Assembly: GCF_000189635.1 (NCBI RefSeq)
Contig: NW_002476432.1
Coordinates: 310,001 to 374,000, forward strand
From: Tetrahymena thermophila SB210
Lineage: Eukaryota; Ciliophora; Oligohymenophorea; Hymenostomatida; Tetrahymenidae
Length of the DNA: 64,000 bases
Direction of reading: 5' to 3'
Part shown: piece after piece, positions 45,906 through 57,232 of the stretch
Layout of the letters: every line of letters begins with the position of its first letter
How positions within the stretch are numbered: position 1 is the first letter of the stretch
Program-made: the position numbers and the translations under genes
Notes under the pieces: generated by a model
Database searches by the model: none
Told to the model about the DNA's origin: nothing
The model's input: the letters and a program-made list of their open reading frames with translations, nothing else

Positions 45906-48283
45906 TCAATTTTACTAATAAATTAATAAGGAAGATAATATTCTTTTGTCAATATTATCCAAATTTGATCTATTATACTCACATTTTTTTAAGAAATCAT
46001 CAATATATTATAATTATAATTCTTTTGATTATAGTATTTCATATTGCTCTGAGAAATGATTTTCAGTTGCTTCCTCTTATTTATTTTAAGTATTTTTTTT
46101 AAATAAAAAAATATTAATAAATAAATAAATTAGATAATACCTGATAAATAATTCATCTTTGAGTTTTCCTAATATTTGCTTTGTTTTTCAATATCATTTC
46201 CAATTACTTATAATGCTGCAAGTTATTATTTACTTAAAATAATCATAATAGCTTTCTTTATTAACAAAATTTCTTTATAAAAGGCATAATAATCTAAACT
46301 TTCATCTATCCGTTACTCAACTTCACTCATAGTCTATTATTTCAGTCCTTTAGATTGTAAAAACTCTTTTTTCTTACACAACCTATCACAATAATATTTT
46401 ATTAAATTCTTTTACTTTAATCATTAAAAGATTATTTGAATGAAAATAAATAAAATAAAGAATCTAAATATATTTTTCAATTATTGAACTCAAAAATTGA
46501 GATTTCTCTTTATCATTAAATATTACTTATTGAAATAAAAATTGGCTTACTTAAATTAACAGAGCATCTATTCGAGTTTTAGATGAACTGATTTATCATA
46601 CAAATTTGAAAAAATTTTATTTATTTGCTCATTATATTTTTTAATATTCTTAGTCTCTCTTTCTTAAGTTTCTAGTTAATTTGATTAACTAGTCTAATTT
46701 TATCTATTTAAGCGTTTAGAGGTTATAGATCCGCTGTTTGCAAATTTTTTACTAGAGTCTTTCGTAAATAATTAGAATTATTGTTGTTGCTATTATTATT
46801 ACTAAATATTTCTAAATAAACTTTGTGCATATTTTTTTTCACTTTGATCAGACTTATTTAAGTTTAGTCTAACCTAATAATCTGATTATTTATCAATGTT
46901 GGTTTACTTGTTTATTATGTTGTCTTAATTAATTCTTAATGATTCTAAAAAATCATCTGGTTTTTAAATTTAAGTTTGTAATTCTTCTAATACTTAGTCT
47001 TAACATGTATTTTATGAATCACATAACTGCTATTATTAAAATGATTTTTTGCTAGATTTTGGAGTTAGAGATGGAATAAATATATTTTTTTTATGTTCTT
47101 CATCATAATTTTTATTTAATTTTTCTTCATCTTATCCATTAAGAACAATTTCATTTTATTAAGTTTCATTATTGACATTAATAATTTTATTATGCTATAT
47201 GATCTGTAAATATATTCCTGAAAAGAAGTCCTTCATTAAGATAAAAAACATGTCTCTTCTGATAAAGTTTTATGCTAATTTCCTACAAAATGACCCTAAA
47301 AGCAATAACATTGCTAATGTGCTATTGCAAAGTGCTAAAACCTCTGTAAAGATTGGAAATTGTATGTGAAAGTAGGCTTAGCTTTCATCTGCATCAATTA
47401 CAATTTAACTTATACATTTAAGACCAGTGTCTTATATAATAGAGCTACGATCATAGGTATAAGTGATTAGTGATTATGATAATGGGGATGAAAAGGTTTG
47501 TTAATCTTAAACTATCAGACCTTACTAAACTGAAGTAACTTAGTTTTGAATTTTTAACTCATTATACGTGAAAGTATTAGCAGTGTTAATTAACACTTAA
47601 TTCTGATATTACTATTAAATTTGATTTGCAGTTATATTATATTAAGAAATTTATGTTTTTATTTAAAACTTAAAGGGAGAAATATTAATTAATTCATTTA
47701 TTGCTTATTCATCAGCACAATTGTCTGGAATTTCAGTTTTAACATAATCAACATCTTAGCATTTATAAGCAAGTAATATTATATAAGAAAAAATACTTTG
47801 ATGGTCTTTTAGAACTAGTTAAGGATTAGGTAATTTACTAAAATCAAAGCAGTTCATTCCTTACAATTCTTACCTTTAGCATTTTATTATATCTAAAGGT
47901 ACATTTAAATTATTGATACTACTATTAGAATTAGTAGCTATAAATTTTGCTTTAAAAACAATATATGTTTTATTTTATTGGGACTGTAATTAATTTAAGT
48001 ATTATCCTTAATAAACAGAGAAAAAATCAAAGCCAAACATTTCATTGTTTAAATCAATTTTAATTGAATCAGAAATGAAAGTTTATTACCTGAATTTTGG
48101 ATCCATCTATCCAGAGAAATATTGGTAGGATTAATATATAAAGTAAATCAAAGTTATTAAGATAATTGATACAGTTAAAATTGTACCTAATAAAGTTCTT
48201 TTTCTTAACCTTTATCTATTAGCGTTAAACTAAATTGACTCAGAGAAAATGTCAAAATCTTTTAAAAATTCGACTACTCTCAT
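45906..48283 (-). CDS. Array copy 16: two-TM ectodomain protein, 714 aa
   Basis: Exon 1 is 46551-48283, exon 2 46141-46382, exon 3 45906-46075; stop TGA 45906-45908. Exon 1 was translated and is open. It begins MRVVEFLK like copy 9. In the segment after TM2, FFSGIYLQII replaces the usual FFSGTYL. The poly-Gln run mixes TAA, TAG and CAA codons. Confidence 0.86.
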
Positions 48284-48659
48284 TTAAATCTCTACTTATT
48301 TTTATGTCTATTTTGTTTGCTTTTACTTTATTAATTTACTAAGAATTTTAGAAATTTCTAAGTTATTAATTTACTAAGAATTTTAGAAATTTCTAAGTTA
48401 TTAATTTTTTATATTAAATATTGTTTTTCCAAATCAATATTAAAAACTGTTATGATAGTTGAAAATAAATTTTAAAGTCATAAAAAAAGAATATATATAC
48501 TCCCTCTTCTGCAAATAAGGATGGTGAACTAACTAGTTAAGATTTAATAAAATTTGAACAATAGCTTAAAATTTGTTATTTAAAAAAATATTATGATAAA
48601 ACATAAATTATGCAATTTTACAATATATAATTTTAAATTATATGAGCCAAATTATTTGA
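48284..48659. other. Intergenic spacer between array copies 16 and 17
   Basis: A 38-bp direct repeat (TTAATTTACTAAGAATTTTA ... TTTCTAAGTTA) occurs twice in tandem at about 48330-48405. The upstream block is at about 48501-48540. No gene. Confidence 0.5.
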
Positions 48660-51025
48660 TCAATTTTACTAATAAATTAATAAAGAAGATAATATTCTTT
48701 TGTCAATATTATCCAAATTTGATCTATTATACTCACATTTTTTTAAAAAATCATGAATATTTTATAATTATAATTCTTTTGATTAAAGAATTTCATACTG
48801 CTCCTTGAAGTGATTTTCAGTTGCTTCCTCTTATTTTAATAAGTATATTTTGTTTAATAAAAAATTATTAATAAACGAATTAGATAATACCTGATAAATA
48901 ATTCCTCTTTGAATTTTCCTAATTTTTACTCTGCCTTTCAATATCAATCCCAATTACTTATAATGCAGCCAGTTATTATTTATTTAAAATCATCATAATA
49001 GCTTTCTTCAATAACAAAATTTCTTTATAAAATGAATAATAATCTAAACTTTCATCTACTCGCTAGTCAATTTCACTAATAATCTATTATTTCAATCCTT
49101 TAGATTATTAAAACTCTTTTTTCTTACACAACCTATCGCAATAACAATTTATTAAATTATTTTACTTTAATCATTAAAAGTATGTTTGAAGAAAGATAAA
49201 TAAATAAATAAAACAAAGAATATAAATAAAAGTTTTAATTATTGAAATCGAAAATTGAGGTTTCATTAAATATTACTTACTGATTGAAATAAAAATTGGC
49301 TTACTTAAATTAAAATAGCGTCTATTCAAGCTTTAGATGAACTGATTTATCATTCAAATTTGAAAATATTTGATTTACTTCCTCATTTTATTTTTTAATA
49401 TTCTTAGTCTCTCTTTCCTAAGTTTCTAATTAATTTGATTAACTCATTTTTTTTTTTCTGTTTAAGCTTTTAGGGGTTAAAGACACTCCGTTTACAAGCT
49501 TTTTACTAGAATCTTTCATAAAAAATTAGAATTATTGTTATTATTAAATATTTCTAATTCCACTTTGCGCATATTTTTTTTAATTTTGATCAGACTTATT
49601 TAAATTTAGTCTAATCTAATAATCTGATTATTTGCCTAAGTTGGTTTAATTGTTTATTATGTTGTCTTAATTAATTCTTAATGATTCTAAAAAATCATCT
49701 GGTTTTTAGACTTTAGTTTGTAACTCTTCTAACACTTAGTATTAACATGTATTTTATGTATCATTGCTTAGCTGTTATTAAAATAATTTTTTGGACGATT
49801 TTGGTGATAAAGATGGAATAAATATGTCTTTTTTATTGTCTTCATCATAATTACTATTTAATTTTTCTTCAACCTATTCATCATGGACTATTTCATTTTA
49901 TTATGTTTAATTATTGGGATTGACAATTTTATTATGCTACATAATCTTTAAATATGTTCCTGAAAAGAAGTCCTTCATTATGATCAAAAAAATGTCTCTT
50001 CTAATAAATTTTTATGCTAATTTCCTACAAAACGAGCCTAAAAGCAGTAAAATTGCTAATGTACTATTACAAAGTGCTAAAACTTCTGTAAAAATTGGAA
50101 ATTGTATATTAATGTAGGTTTAACTTTCTTCTGCACCAAGTACAATTTAACTTAAAGAATTAACGCCAGTCTCTTAAGCAAATGTGCTACCATCATAGGA
50201 ATAAGTGATGAATGAGTATGCTGATGGGGATTAAAAAATTTATTAATGCTAAGTTAAAAGACCTTACTACACTGAAGTAACTTAGTTTTGAATTCTGAAC
50301 TCATTATACGTGAGAGATTTAGCAGTATTTGCCAATATTTAACTTTTATATTACTACTCAATTTTACTTGTAGTTATGTTAAATTAAGAAATTTATGTTT
50401 TTAGTAGGAGTCTATAGGGAGAAAAGTTAATTAACTAATCTATTGTTTATTTTTCAGCACAATTATCTGGAATTTCAGTTTTAATATAATCAACAACTTA
50501 GCATTTATAAACATATAATATTATGTAAGAAAAAATATTTTGATGGGTGTTTATAACTAGCTAAGGATTAGATAATTTACTAAAATCAAAGCAGCTCATA
50601 CCTTACAATTCTTACCTTTAGCATTAAATTATATCTAAAGGTACATATGAATTATTGGTGTTACTACTTGAATTAGTATATTAAAAAATTGCTTTATAAA
50701 TAAAATACGTTTTATTTTATTGGGCCTATAGTTAACTTATGTATTATCCTGAAGAAAGAGAAATAAAATCAAAACCAAACATTTCATTGTTTAAATCAAT
50801 GCTAACCTAGCCAGGAAGGAAATTTTGCTATCTGAATTTGGGATCCATCTATCCAGTAAAATATTGGTTGGATTAATACACAAAATAAATGAGAGTTATT
50901 ATGATAATTGATATTGTTAAAATTGCACCTAAAACAGTCCTTTTTCTTAACCTTTATGTATTAGCGTTGAACTAAATAGACTCAGAGAAAATGTCAAAGT
51001 CTTTTAAATATTCTAATATTTTCAT
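48660..51025 (-). CDS. Array copy 17: two-TM ectodomain protein, 710 aa
   Basis: Exon 1 is 49305-51025, exon 2 48891-49132, exon 3 48660-48829; stop TGA 48660-48662. Exon 1 was translated throughout and is open. It is almost identical to copy 18, including flanks and the broken P450 behind it, so it is half of a recent block duplication. The ectodomain has NITTSKIEQQ where others have NITSSQI. One Cys is absent (VNSLSQ for xxCIS). Confidence 0.88.
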
Positions 51026-51465
51026 TTGAATCTCTACTTATTTTTATGTCAATTTTGTTTGCTTTTTTTTTATTAATTAATTTATTAATAATTTCCAAAG
51101 ATTAACTTATAATATAAAATATTGTCTTTCGACTCAATATTAAAAAACTGTTTGCTATCTTAGTTGAAAATAAATTTTAAAATAGTAAAAATACAATATA
51201 CTTCCTCTTCTTCTAATAATATTGATGAACTGACAGTTAACAATTAATAAAAACTTCATTTCGGGCATGCAAAAAAAGTGCAAGGATTCAAGTGTATTTA
51301 ACAGATTTTTAAATTTTACATTATTTATTTTTGAATCAACAAACTAATTTTAGGAATGTGGACTTATTTAAATATAATAGTAAATTTTTTTAAATGTAAA
51401 AAGCAATTTTGAAGCTATTTTCAAAAATTTGATTAATTAATTACAAATATTCTTTAAAGATGAAC
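51026..51465. other. Spacer between array copy 17 and the broken P450
   Basis: 5' flank of copy 17, then sequence shared with 55140-55375 and 57010-57232 (CATGCAAAAAAAGTG, TTTAACAGATTTTTAAATTT). This is the natural 3' flank of the P450 gene. Confidence 0.55.
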
Positions 51466-52813
51466 CCATTTTCTAAGTTCAAAATAAACTAACTAATCTG
51501 GAAAAAAACAATACATTTTTTTTAGTCTTTTTAATAGGTTCTTGACTAGGATTAGGTAAAATGTTGTAATTTAGCAAATAGTTTGTAAGAATACAATTTT
51601 CTTCAATAGCTAAATACTTTCCAATACAGTTTCTAGAGAGAAGGGAGTAAAGTTAAACGCATTTATTTATATTAATAAAATAAATTTAAATGTTTCAACA
51701 ATAATAAGTAATTTTTTTAAGTAAATTATTCTTTTTAATTCATCCATCTATAAAAGTCAAATTTTTCAGGATTTTGGTATAAGTCTGGATTGCTTTGACT
51801 GTAGATAAAATGTGTATTTACTAAATATCCTTTTTTAACCAAAAATTCACCTATCTCTATATCTTTGTTTGCATATCTTCCTAAAACTGCTCTGACGGAG
51901 GAATAAGTCTTTAGGATACTTTCAAAATAGAATGAACCAATAGCATTTAAGAGAGATCTTCGAATGTAAGTGCTTTAAATAAGTCTTATGGGTCTTAGCT
52001 TTAAATTATAGATTTAAGGATATTTATTACTTCATCTCTTGCCTCTTCTTAAATTTTTGAATTTTAGGAAAGATAGTAAAGTGAGACACCTGTCATATTT
52101 CCTATTTTATCAGTTCCTACAAAGATGAGAGCACATAAATTAATAATAATTTCATCTATGATAGTTTCTTTGTTTTCATTCAAAGGGATTTCTTTCAAGT
52201 AGAGGTCTAAGAAATTTCTTATAAATAAGGAAGGATCTTTTTAAAGTTCCTCTTTTCTTTGCATGATAAATTGTTTAAATGTATATTTATATATACATTT
52301 AAATAAGAGAATAAAGTTTTTCTTTTTTCATAGGGAAAATATTCTAACTTTTCCTTTTTAAAATTACATCTTTTAGTAGAAGTAATTTTTTTGTCTAAAG
52401 AATACGGATTGAATCAATAAGCAATTAAACAATTTCTGATGAAAATAAAATAGTACTCCCATCTTCCCTTTTAATAATAATATTCTTAGAATTTTAGCTG
52501 AAAAACGCTCTAAAGGCAACTTCTGAAGTTAATTTTTCACAGATTTTACAACTTGAATCATTTTTTAAGCGCTATTATTTAGATCTTAAGTAATCTCATC
52601 AGAAACTACAAGGCTTACCTCTTTGATTATTGGGAAATCATTTTTTATTTCATCAAAATAGAATGATTTATCCAAAAATGTCTCTATCTCTACTTTTCTT
52701 TACCACTCACACAGAGTAAAGAATTAGAAAACAAAAATACAAATAAATGCTTATGAAATATCCATTTTTAAAAAAGCATCATGATTTTAGTGAACTTATT
52801 TAACAATCTCAGG
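51466..52813 (-). pseudogene. Cytochrome P450 pseudogene, lacks N-terminal region
   Basis: Homologous to codons from about residue 100 to the end of the intact P450 at 57.2-58.9 kb. The missing part is the membrane anchor and first ~100 residues; homology ends near 52813. The heme loop has lost about 7 nt (CTCTAGAAACTGTATTGG against CTAGGGCCCAGAAATTGT), which shifts the frame and removes the Gly/Arg before the Cys ligand. The normal TGA stop is TGG here. The I-helix codes for a degraded AGTD segment. It cannot encode a working enzyme. Confidence 0.8.
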
Positions 52814-52896
52814 ATCTAATCTACTCTTCTTTGATATTTAACATTTCTTCTGTTTAGTTGTTAAAATTTAATCTTGTTATGTTATATTTTATTACT
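52814..52896 (-). pseudogene. Scrap of array gene (tail after TM2) joined to the P450 pseudogene
   Basis: The plus strand ACATTTCTTCTGTTTAGTTG ... AATCTTGTTATGTTATA matches copy 3 at about 9160-9212, the coding region just after the FFSGTYLNI segment. The equivalent piece sits at 56677-56760. Confidence 0.6.
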
Positions 52897-52952
52897 AATC
52901 CAGGTATTAAAATATGATGAACTGGATAGAATTATATTTTAATACCTGGATT
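52897..52952. repeat. 56-bp palindromic element, copy B
   Basis: Perfect 19-bp arms AATCCAGGTATTAAAATAT / ATATTTTAATACCTGGATT around 18 nt (GATGAACTGGATAGAATT). Confidence 0.85.
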
Positions 52953-53216
52953 ATGCTTAATTTTAAATGTAAAAAAATATTTTAAAATATTTATGAAAAA
53001 GTATGTAAAGGCATTCTTCAATAAAATACATAAATTGAATATAATATATAAATATATATAGAGTATAAAAAGAGTTCAAATACAATATTCAATTATTTTT
53101 TCAAAATTTTGAGAGTTTTAACTTAGAATTTATTATTTAAAAAAATATTATGACAAAACATAAATTATGCAATTTTACAATATATAATTTTAAATTATAT
53201 GTGCTAAATTATTTGA

Positions 53217-54923
53217 TCAATTTTACTAATAAATTAATAAAGAAGATAATATTCTTTTGTCAATATTATCCAAATTTGATCTATTATACTCACATTTTTT
53301 TAAAAAATCATGAATATTTTATAATTATAATTCTTTTGATTAAAGAATTTCATACTGCTCCTTGAAGTGATTTTCAGTTGCTTCCTCTTATTTTAATAAG
53401 TATATTTTGTTTAATAAAAAATTATTAATAAACGAATTAGATAATACCTGATAAATAATTCCTCTTTGAATTTTCCTAATTTTTACTCTGTCTTTCAATA
53501 TCAATCCCAATTACTTATAATGCAGCCAGTTATTATTTATTTAAAATCATCATAATAGCTTTCTTCAATAACAAAATTTCTTTATAAAATGAATAATAAT
53601 CTAAACTTTCATCTACTCGCTAGTCAATTTCACTAATAATCTATTATTTCAATCCTTTAGATTATTAAAACTCTTTTTTCTTACACAACCTATCGCAATA
53701 ACAATTTATTAAATTATTTTACTTTAATCATTAAAAGTATGTTTGAAGAAAGATAAATAAATAAAACAAAGAATATAAATAAAAGTTTTAATTATTGAAA
53801 TCAAAAATTGAGGTTTCATTAAATATAACTTACTGATTGAAATAAAAATTGGCTTACTTAAATTAAAATAGCGTCTATTCAAGCTTTAGATGAACTGATT
53901 TATCATTCAAATTTGAAAATATTTGATTTACTTCCTCATTTTATTTTTTAATATTCTTAGTCTCTCTTTCCTAAGTTTCTAATTAATTTGATTAACTCAT
54001 TTTTTTTATGTTTAAGCTTTTAGGGGTTAAAGACACTCCGTTACAAGNNNNNNNNNNNNNNNNNNNNNNNNNNNNNNNNNNNNNNNNNNNNNNNNNNNNN
54101 NNNNNNNNNNNNNNNNNNNNNNNNNNNNNNNNNNNNNNNNNNNNNNNTAAGTTAAAAGACCTTACTACACTGAAGTAACTTAGTTTTGAATTCTGAACTC
54201 ATTATAAGTGAGAGATTTAGCAGTATTCGCGAATATTTAACTTTTATATTACTACTCAATTTTACTTGTAGTTATGTTAAATTAAGAAATTTATGTTTTT
54301 AGTAGGAGTCTATAGGGAGAAGTGTTAATTAACTAATCTATTGTTTATTTTTCAGCACAATTATCTGGAATTTCAGTTTTAATATAATCAACATCTTAGC
54401 ATTTATAAACATATAATTCTATGTAAGAAAAAATATTTTGATGGCCGTTTATAACTAGCTAAGGATTAGATAATTTACTAAAATCAAAGCAGCTCATACC
54501 TTACAATTCTTACCTTTAGCATTAAATTATATCTATAGGTACATATGAATTATTGGTGTTACTAGTTGAATCAGTATATTAAAAAATTGCTTTATAAACA
54601 AAATACGTTTTATTTTATTGAGCCTCTAATTAACTTATGAATTATCCTGAAGAAAGAGAAATAAAATCAAAACCAAACATTTCATTGTTTAAATCAATGC
54701 TAACCTAGCCAGGAAGGAAACTTTGCTATCTGAATTTGGGATCCATCTATCCAGTAAAATATTGGTAGGATTAATACACAAAATAAATTAGAGTTATTAT
54801 GATAATTGATATTGTTAAAATTGCACCTAAAACAGTCCTTTTTCTTAACCTTTATGTATTAGCGTTGAACTAAATAGACTCAGAGAAAATATCAAAGTCT
54901 TTTAAATATTCTAATATTTTCAT
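53217..54923 (-). CDS. Array copy 18: two-TM ectodomain protein, interrupted by assembly gap
   Basis: ATG 54923. The N-terminal half of exon 1 is 54148-54923, a 100-N gap is at 54048-54147, the end of exon 1 is 53868-54047, exon 2 53448-53689 and exon 3 53217-53386 (stop TGA 53217-53219). Outside the gap it is nearly identical to copy 17. By comparison the gap should hide about 750 bp, including TM2 and most of the tail. One base is missing right at the gap edge (CCGTTACAAG against CCGTTTACAAG), most likely low-quality sequence. Integrity therefore cannot be decided. Confidence 0.75.
54048..54147. other. Assembly gap (100 N)
   Basis: Exactly 100 Ns, the conventional placeholder for a gap of unknown size. 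It lies inside exon 1 of array copy 18. Confidence 0.99.
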
Positions 54924-55374
54924 TTGAATCTCTACTTATTTTTATGTCAATTTTGTTTGCTTTTTTTTTATTAATTAATTTATTAATAATTAAAGAAATT
55001 CCAAAGATTAACTTTTTATATAAAATATTGTCTTTCGACTCAATATTAAAAAACTGTTTGCTATCTTAGTTGAAAATAAATTTTAAAATAGTAAAAACAC
55101 AATATACTTCCTCTTCTGCTAATTGATGAACTGACAGTTAACAATTAATAAAAACTTCAAAAATTTCAGACATTTCGGGCATGCAAAAAAAGTGCAGGAT
55201 TCAAGTATATTTAACAGATTTTTAAATTTTACATTATTTATTTTTGAATGAACAAACTAATTTTAGGAATGTGAACTTATTTAAATATAATAGTAAATTT
55301 TTTTAAACGTAAAAAGCATTTTTGAAGCTATTTTCAAAAATTTGATTAATTAAAAATAATTTTTAAAGATGAAT

Positions 55375-56676
55375 TCATTTTCTAAGTTCAAAATAAACTA
55401 AGTTATCTAGAAAAAAACCATTAATTTTTTTTTGTCTCTTTAATATTTTTTGACTAGGATTAGGCAAAACGTTGTAATTTAGCAAATAGTTTGCAAGAAT
55501 GCAATTTACTTCAATAGCCAAATGCTTTCCAATACAGTTTCTAGGTTCTGGGAGTAAAGTTAAAAGCATTTATTTTTGTGTAACAAAAATAAGTAATTCT
55601 TTTAAGTAAGTTATTCTTTTTAATTCATCCATCTATATAGGTCAAATTTTTCAGGATTTTGGTATAAGTCTGGATTTCTTTGGCTTTAGATAACTTTGTA
55701 TTGAATAAATATCCTTTTTTAACATAAAATTCACCTATCTCTATATCTTTGTTTGCATATCTTCCTAAAACTGCTGCTGCAGGAGGAATAAGTCTTAAGG
55801 ATTCTTTCAAAATAGAATGAACCAATGGCATCTAATAGATTTTCGAATGTAAGTGCTTTAAATAAGTCTTAAGGGTCTTAGCTTTACACAAAAAATTTAA
55901 GGATATTTATTTATTACTTCATCTCTTGCCTCTTCTTAAATTTCTGGATTTTAGGAAAGACAGTAAAGTGATACACCTGTCATATTTCCTATTTTATCAG
56001 TTCCTGCAAAGAAGAGAGCACAGAAATTAGTTATAATTTCATCTATGGTAATTTCTTTGTTTTCATTCAAAGGGATTTCTTTCAAGTAGAGGTCTAATAA
56101 ATTTCTTTTAAATAAGGAAGAATCTTTTTAAAGCTCTTCTTTTCTTTGCATGATAACTTTATATACATTTAAACAAGTGAATGAAGTTTCGTTTTTCATA
56201 GGGAAAATATTCTAACTTTTTCTTTTTAAAATTACATATTTTAGTAGAAGTAATTTGTTTGTCTAAAGAATACAGATTAAATCAATAAGCAATTAAACAA
56301 TTTCTGATGAAAATAAAATAGTACTCTCATCTTATCTTTTAATAGTGATGTCCTTAGAAGTTTAACTAAAAAGCGCTCTAAAGGGGACTTCTGAAGTTAA
56401 TTTTTGGCAAATTTTACAACTTGAATCATTTTTTAAGCGCTATTATTTAGATCTTAAGTAATCTCATCAGAAATTACATGACTTACCTGTTTGATTGTTG
56501 GGAAGTCATTTTTTATTTCATCAAAATAGAATGATTAACATAAAAAATTTATCTATCTCTACTGTTCTTTAACACTCACACAGAGTAAAGAATTAGAAAA
56601 CAAAAATACAAATGCTTATGAAATATCCATTTTTAAAAAAGCATCATGATTTTAGTGAACTTATTTGACAATCTCA
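55375..56676 (-). pseudogene. Cytochrome P450 pseudogene, lacks N-terminal region
   Basis: It aligns with the intact P450 at 57.2-58.9 kb from about residue 100 to the stop (TGA 55375-55377) and is the block-duplication twin of 51466-52813. The oxygen-binding I-helix reads AGTDKIGN instead of AGTDTTGN. About 8 nt are missing in the heme loop, so PFSLGPRNC becomes PEPRNC with a shifted frame before it. The ExxR helix (KESLRLIPPAAA) and the C-terminus are still legible. No start codon or anchor is present. Confidence 0.82.
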
Positions 56677-56760
56677 CATCTAATCTACTTTTCTTTGAAA
56701 TTCAACATTTCTTCTGTTTAGTTGTTAAAAGTTAATCTTGTTATGCTATAATTTATTGCT
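56677..56760 (-). pseudogene. Scrap of array gene joined to the P450 pseudogene
   Basis: Same piece as 52814-52896, matching copy 3 near 9160-9212, followed directly by the palindrome. Confidence 0.6.
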
Positions 56761-56816
56761 AATCCAGGTATTAAAATATGATGAACTGGATAACATTATA
56801 TTTTAATACCTGGATT
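56761..56816. repeat. 56-bp palindromic element, copy C
   Basis: Perfect 19-bp inverted arms AATCCAGGTATTAAAATAT / ATATTTTAATACCTGGATT, centre GATGAACTGGATAACATT. Confidence 0.85.
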
Positions 56817-57232
56817 ATGCTTAATTTTAAATTAAAAAAATATATTAAAATATTTATGAAAAAATATGTAAAGGCACTCTTCAATAAAATTCATAAATTG
56901 AATATAATATTTAAATATATATAAAGGGTAGGTAGTTGTTATCTGGGTCTGGATTGACCCTGATAAAGCGATGGATGCTAATTTATTATATTTAGCATTT
57001 TTATTTTGATTTTTAAATATCGGGCATGCAAAAAAAAGGAAAGAATTCAAGTATGTTTAACAGATTTTTAAATTTTACATTATTTATTTATGAATGAACA
57101 AACTAATTTTAGGAATATGAACTTATTTAAATATAATAGCAAATTTTTTTAAACTTAAAAAGCATTTTTGAAATTATTTTCAAAAATTGAAAAATTGATT
57201 TGATTAATTACAATTATTCTTTTAAAATGAAT
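56817..57232. other. Spacer between P450 pseudogene and intact P450
   Basis: The first 110 bp are the flank shared with the other palindromes. From about 57010 on it is the 3' flank of the P450 gene (CATGCAAAAAAA, TTTAACAGATTTTTAAATTT). In between, 56927-57000 holds a GC-richer unique stretch (GGTAGGTAGTTG, GTCTGGATTGACCC) that may mark a duplication junction. No gene. Confidence 0.5.

Noticed and set aside
45902-46102. Plus-strand frames near 45902, 48593 and 53150
   Set aside because: Antisense shadows of exon 3 of array copies 16, 17 and 18.
4255-54923. The regular repeats as a CRISPR array, satellite or retrotransposon array
   Set aside because: The unit is a multi-exon gene of about 2.3 kb with conserved splice sites, and the organism is eukaryotic. 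No reverse transcriptase, integrase or transposase frame is present.
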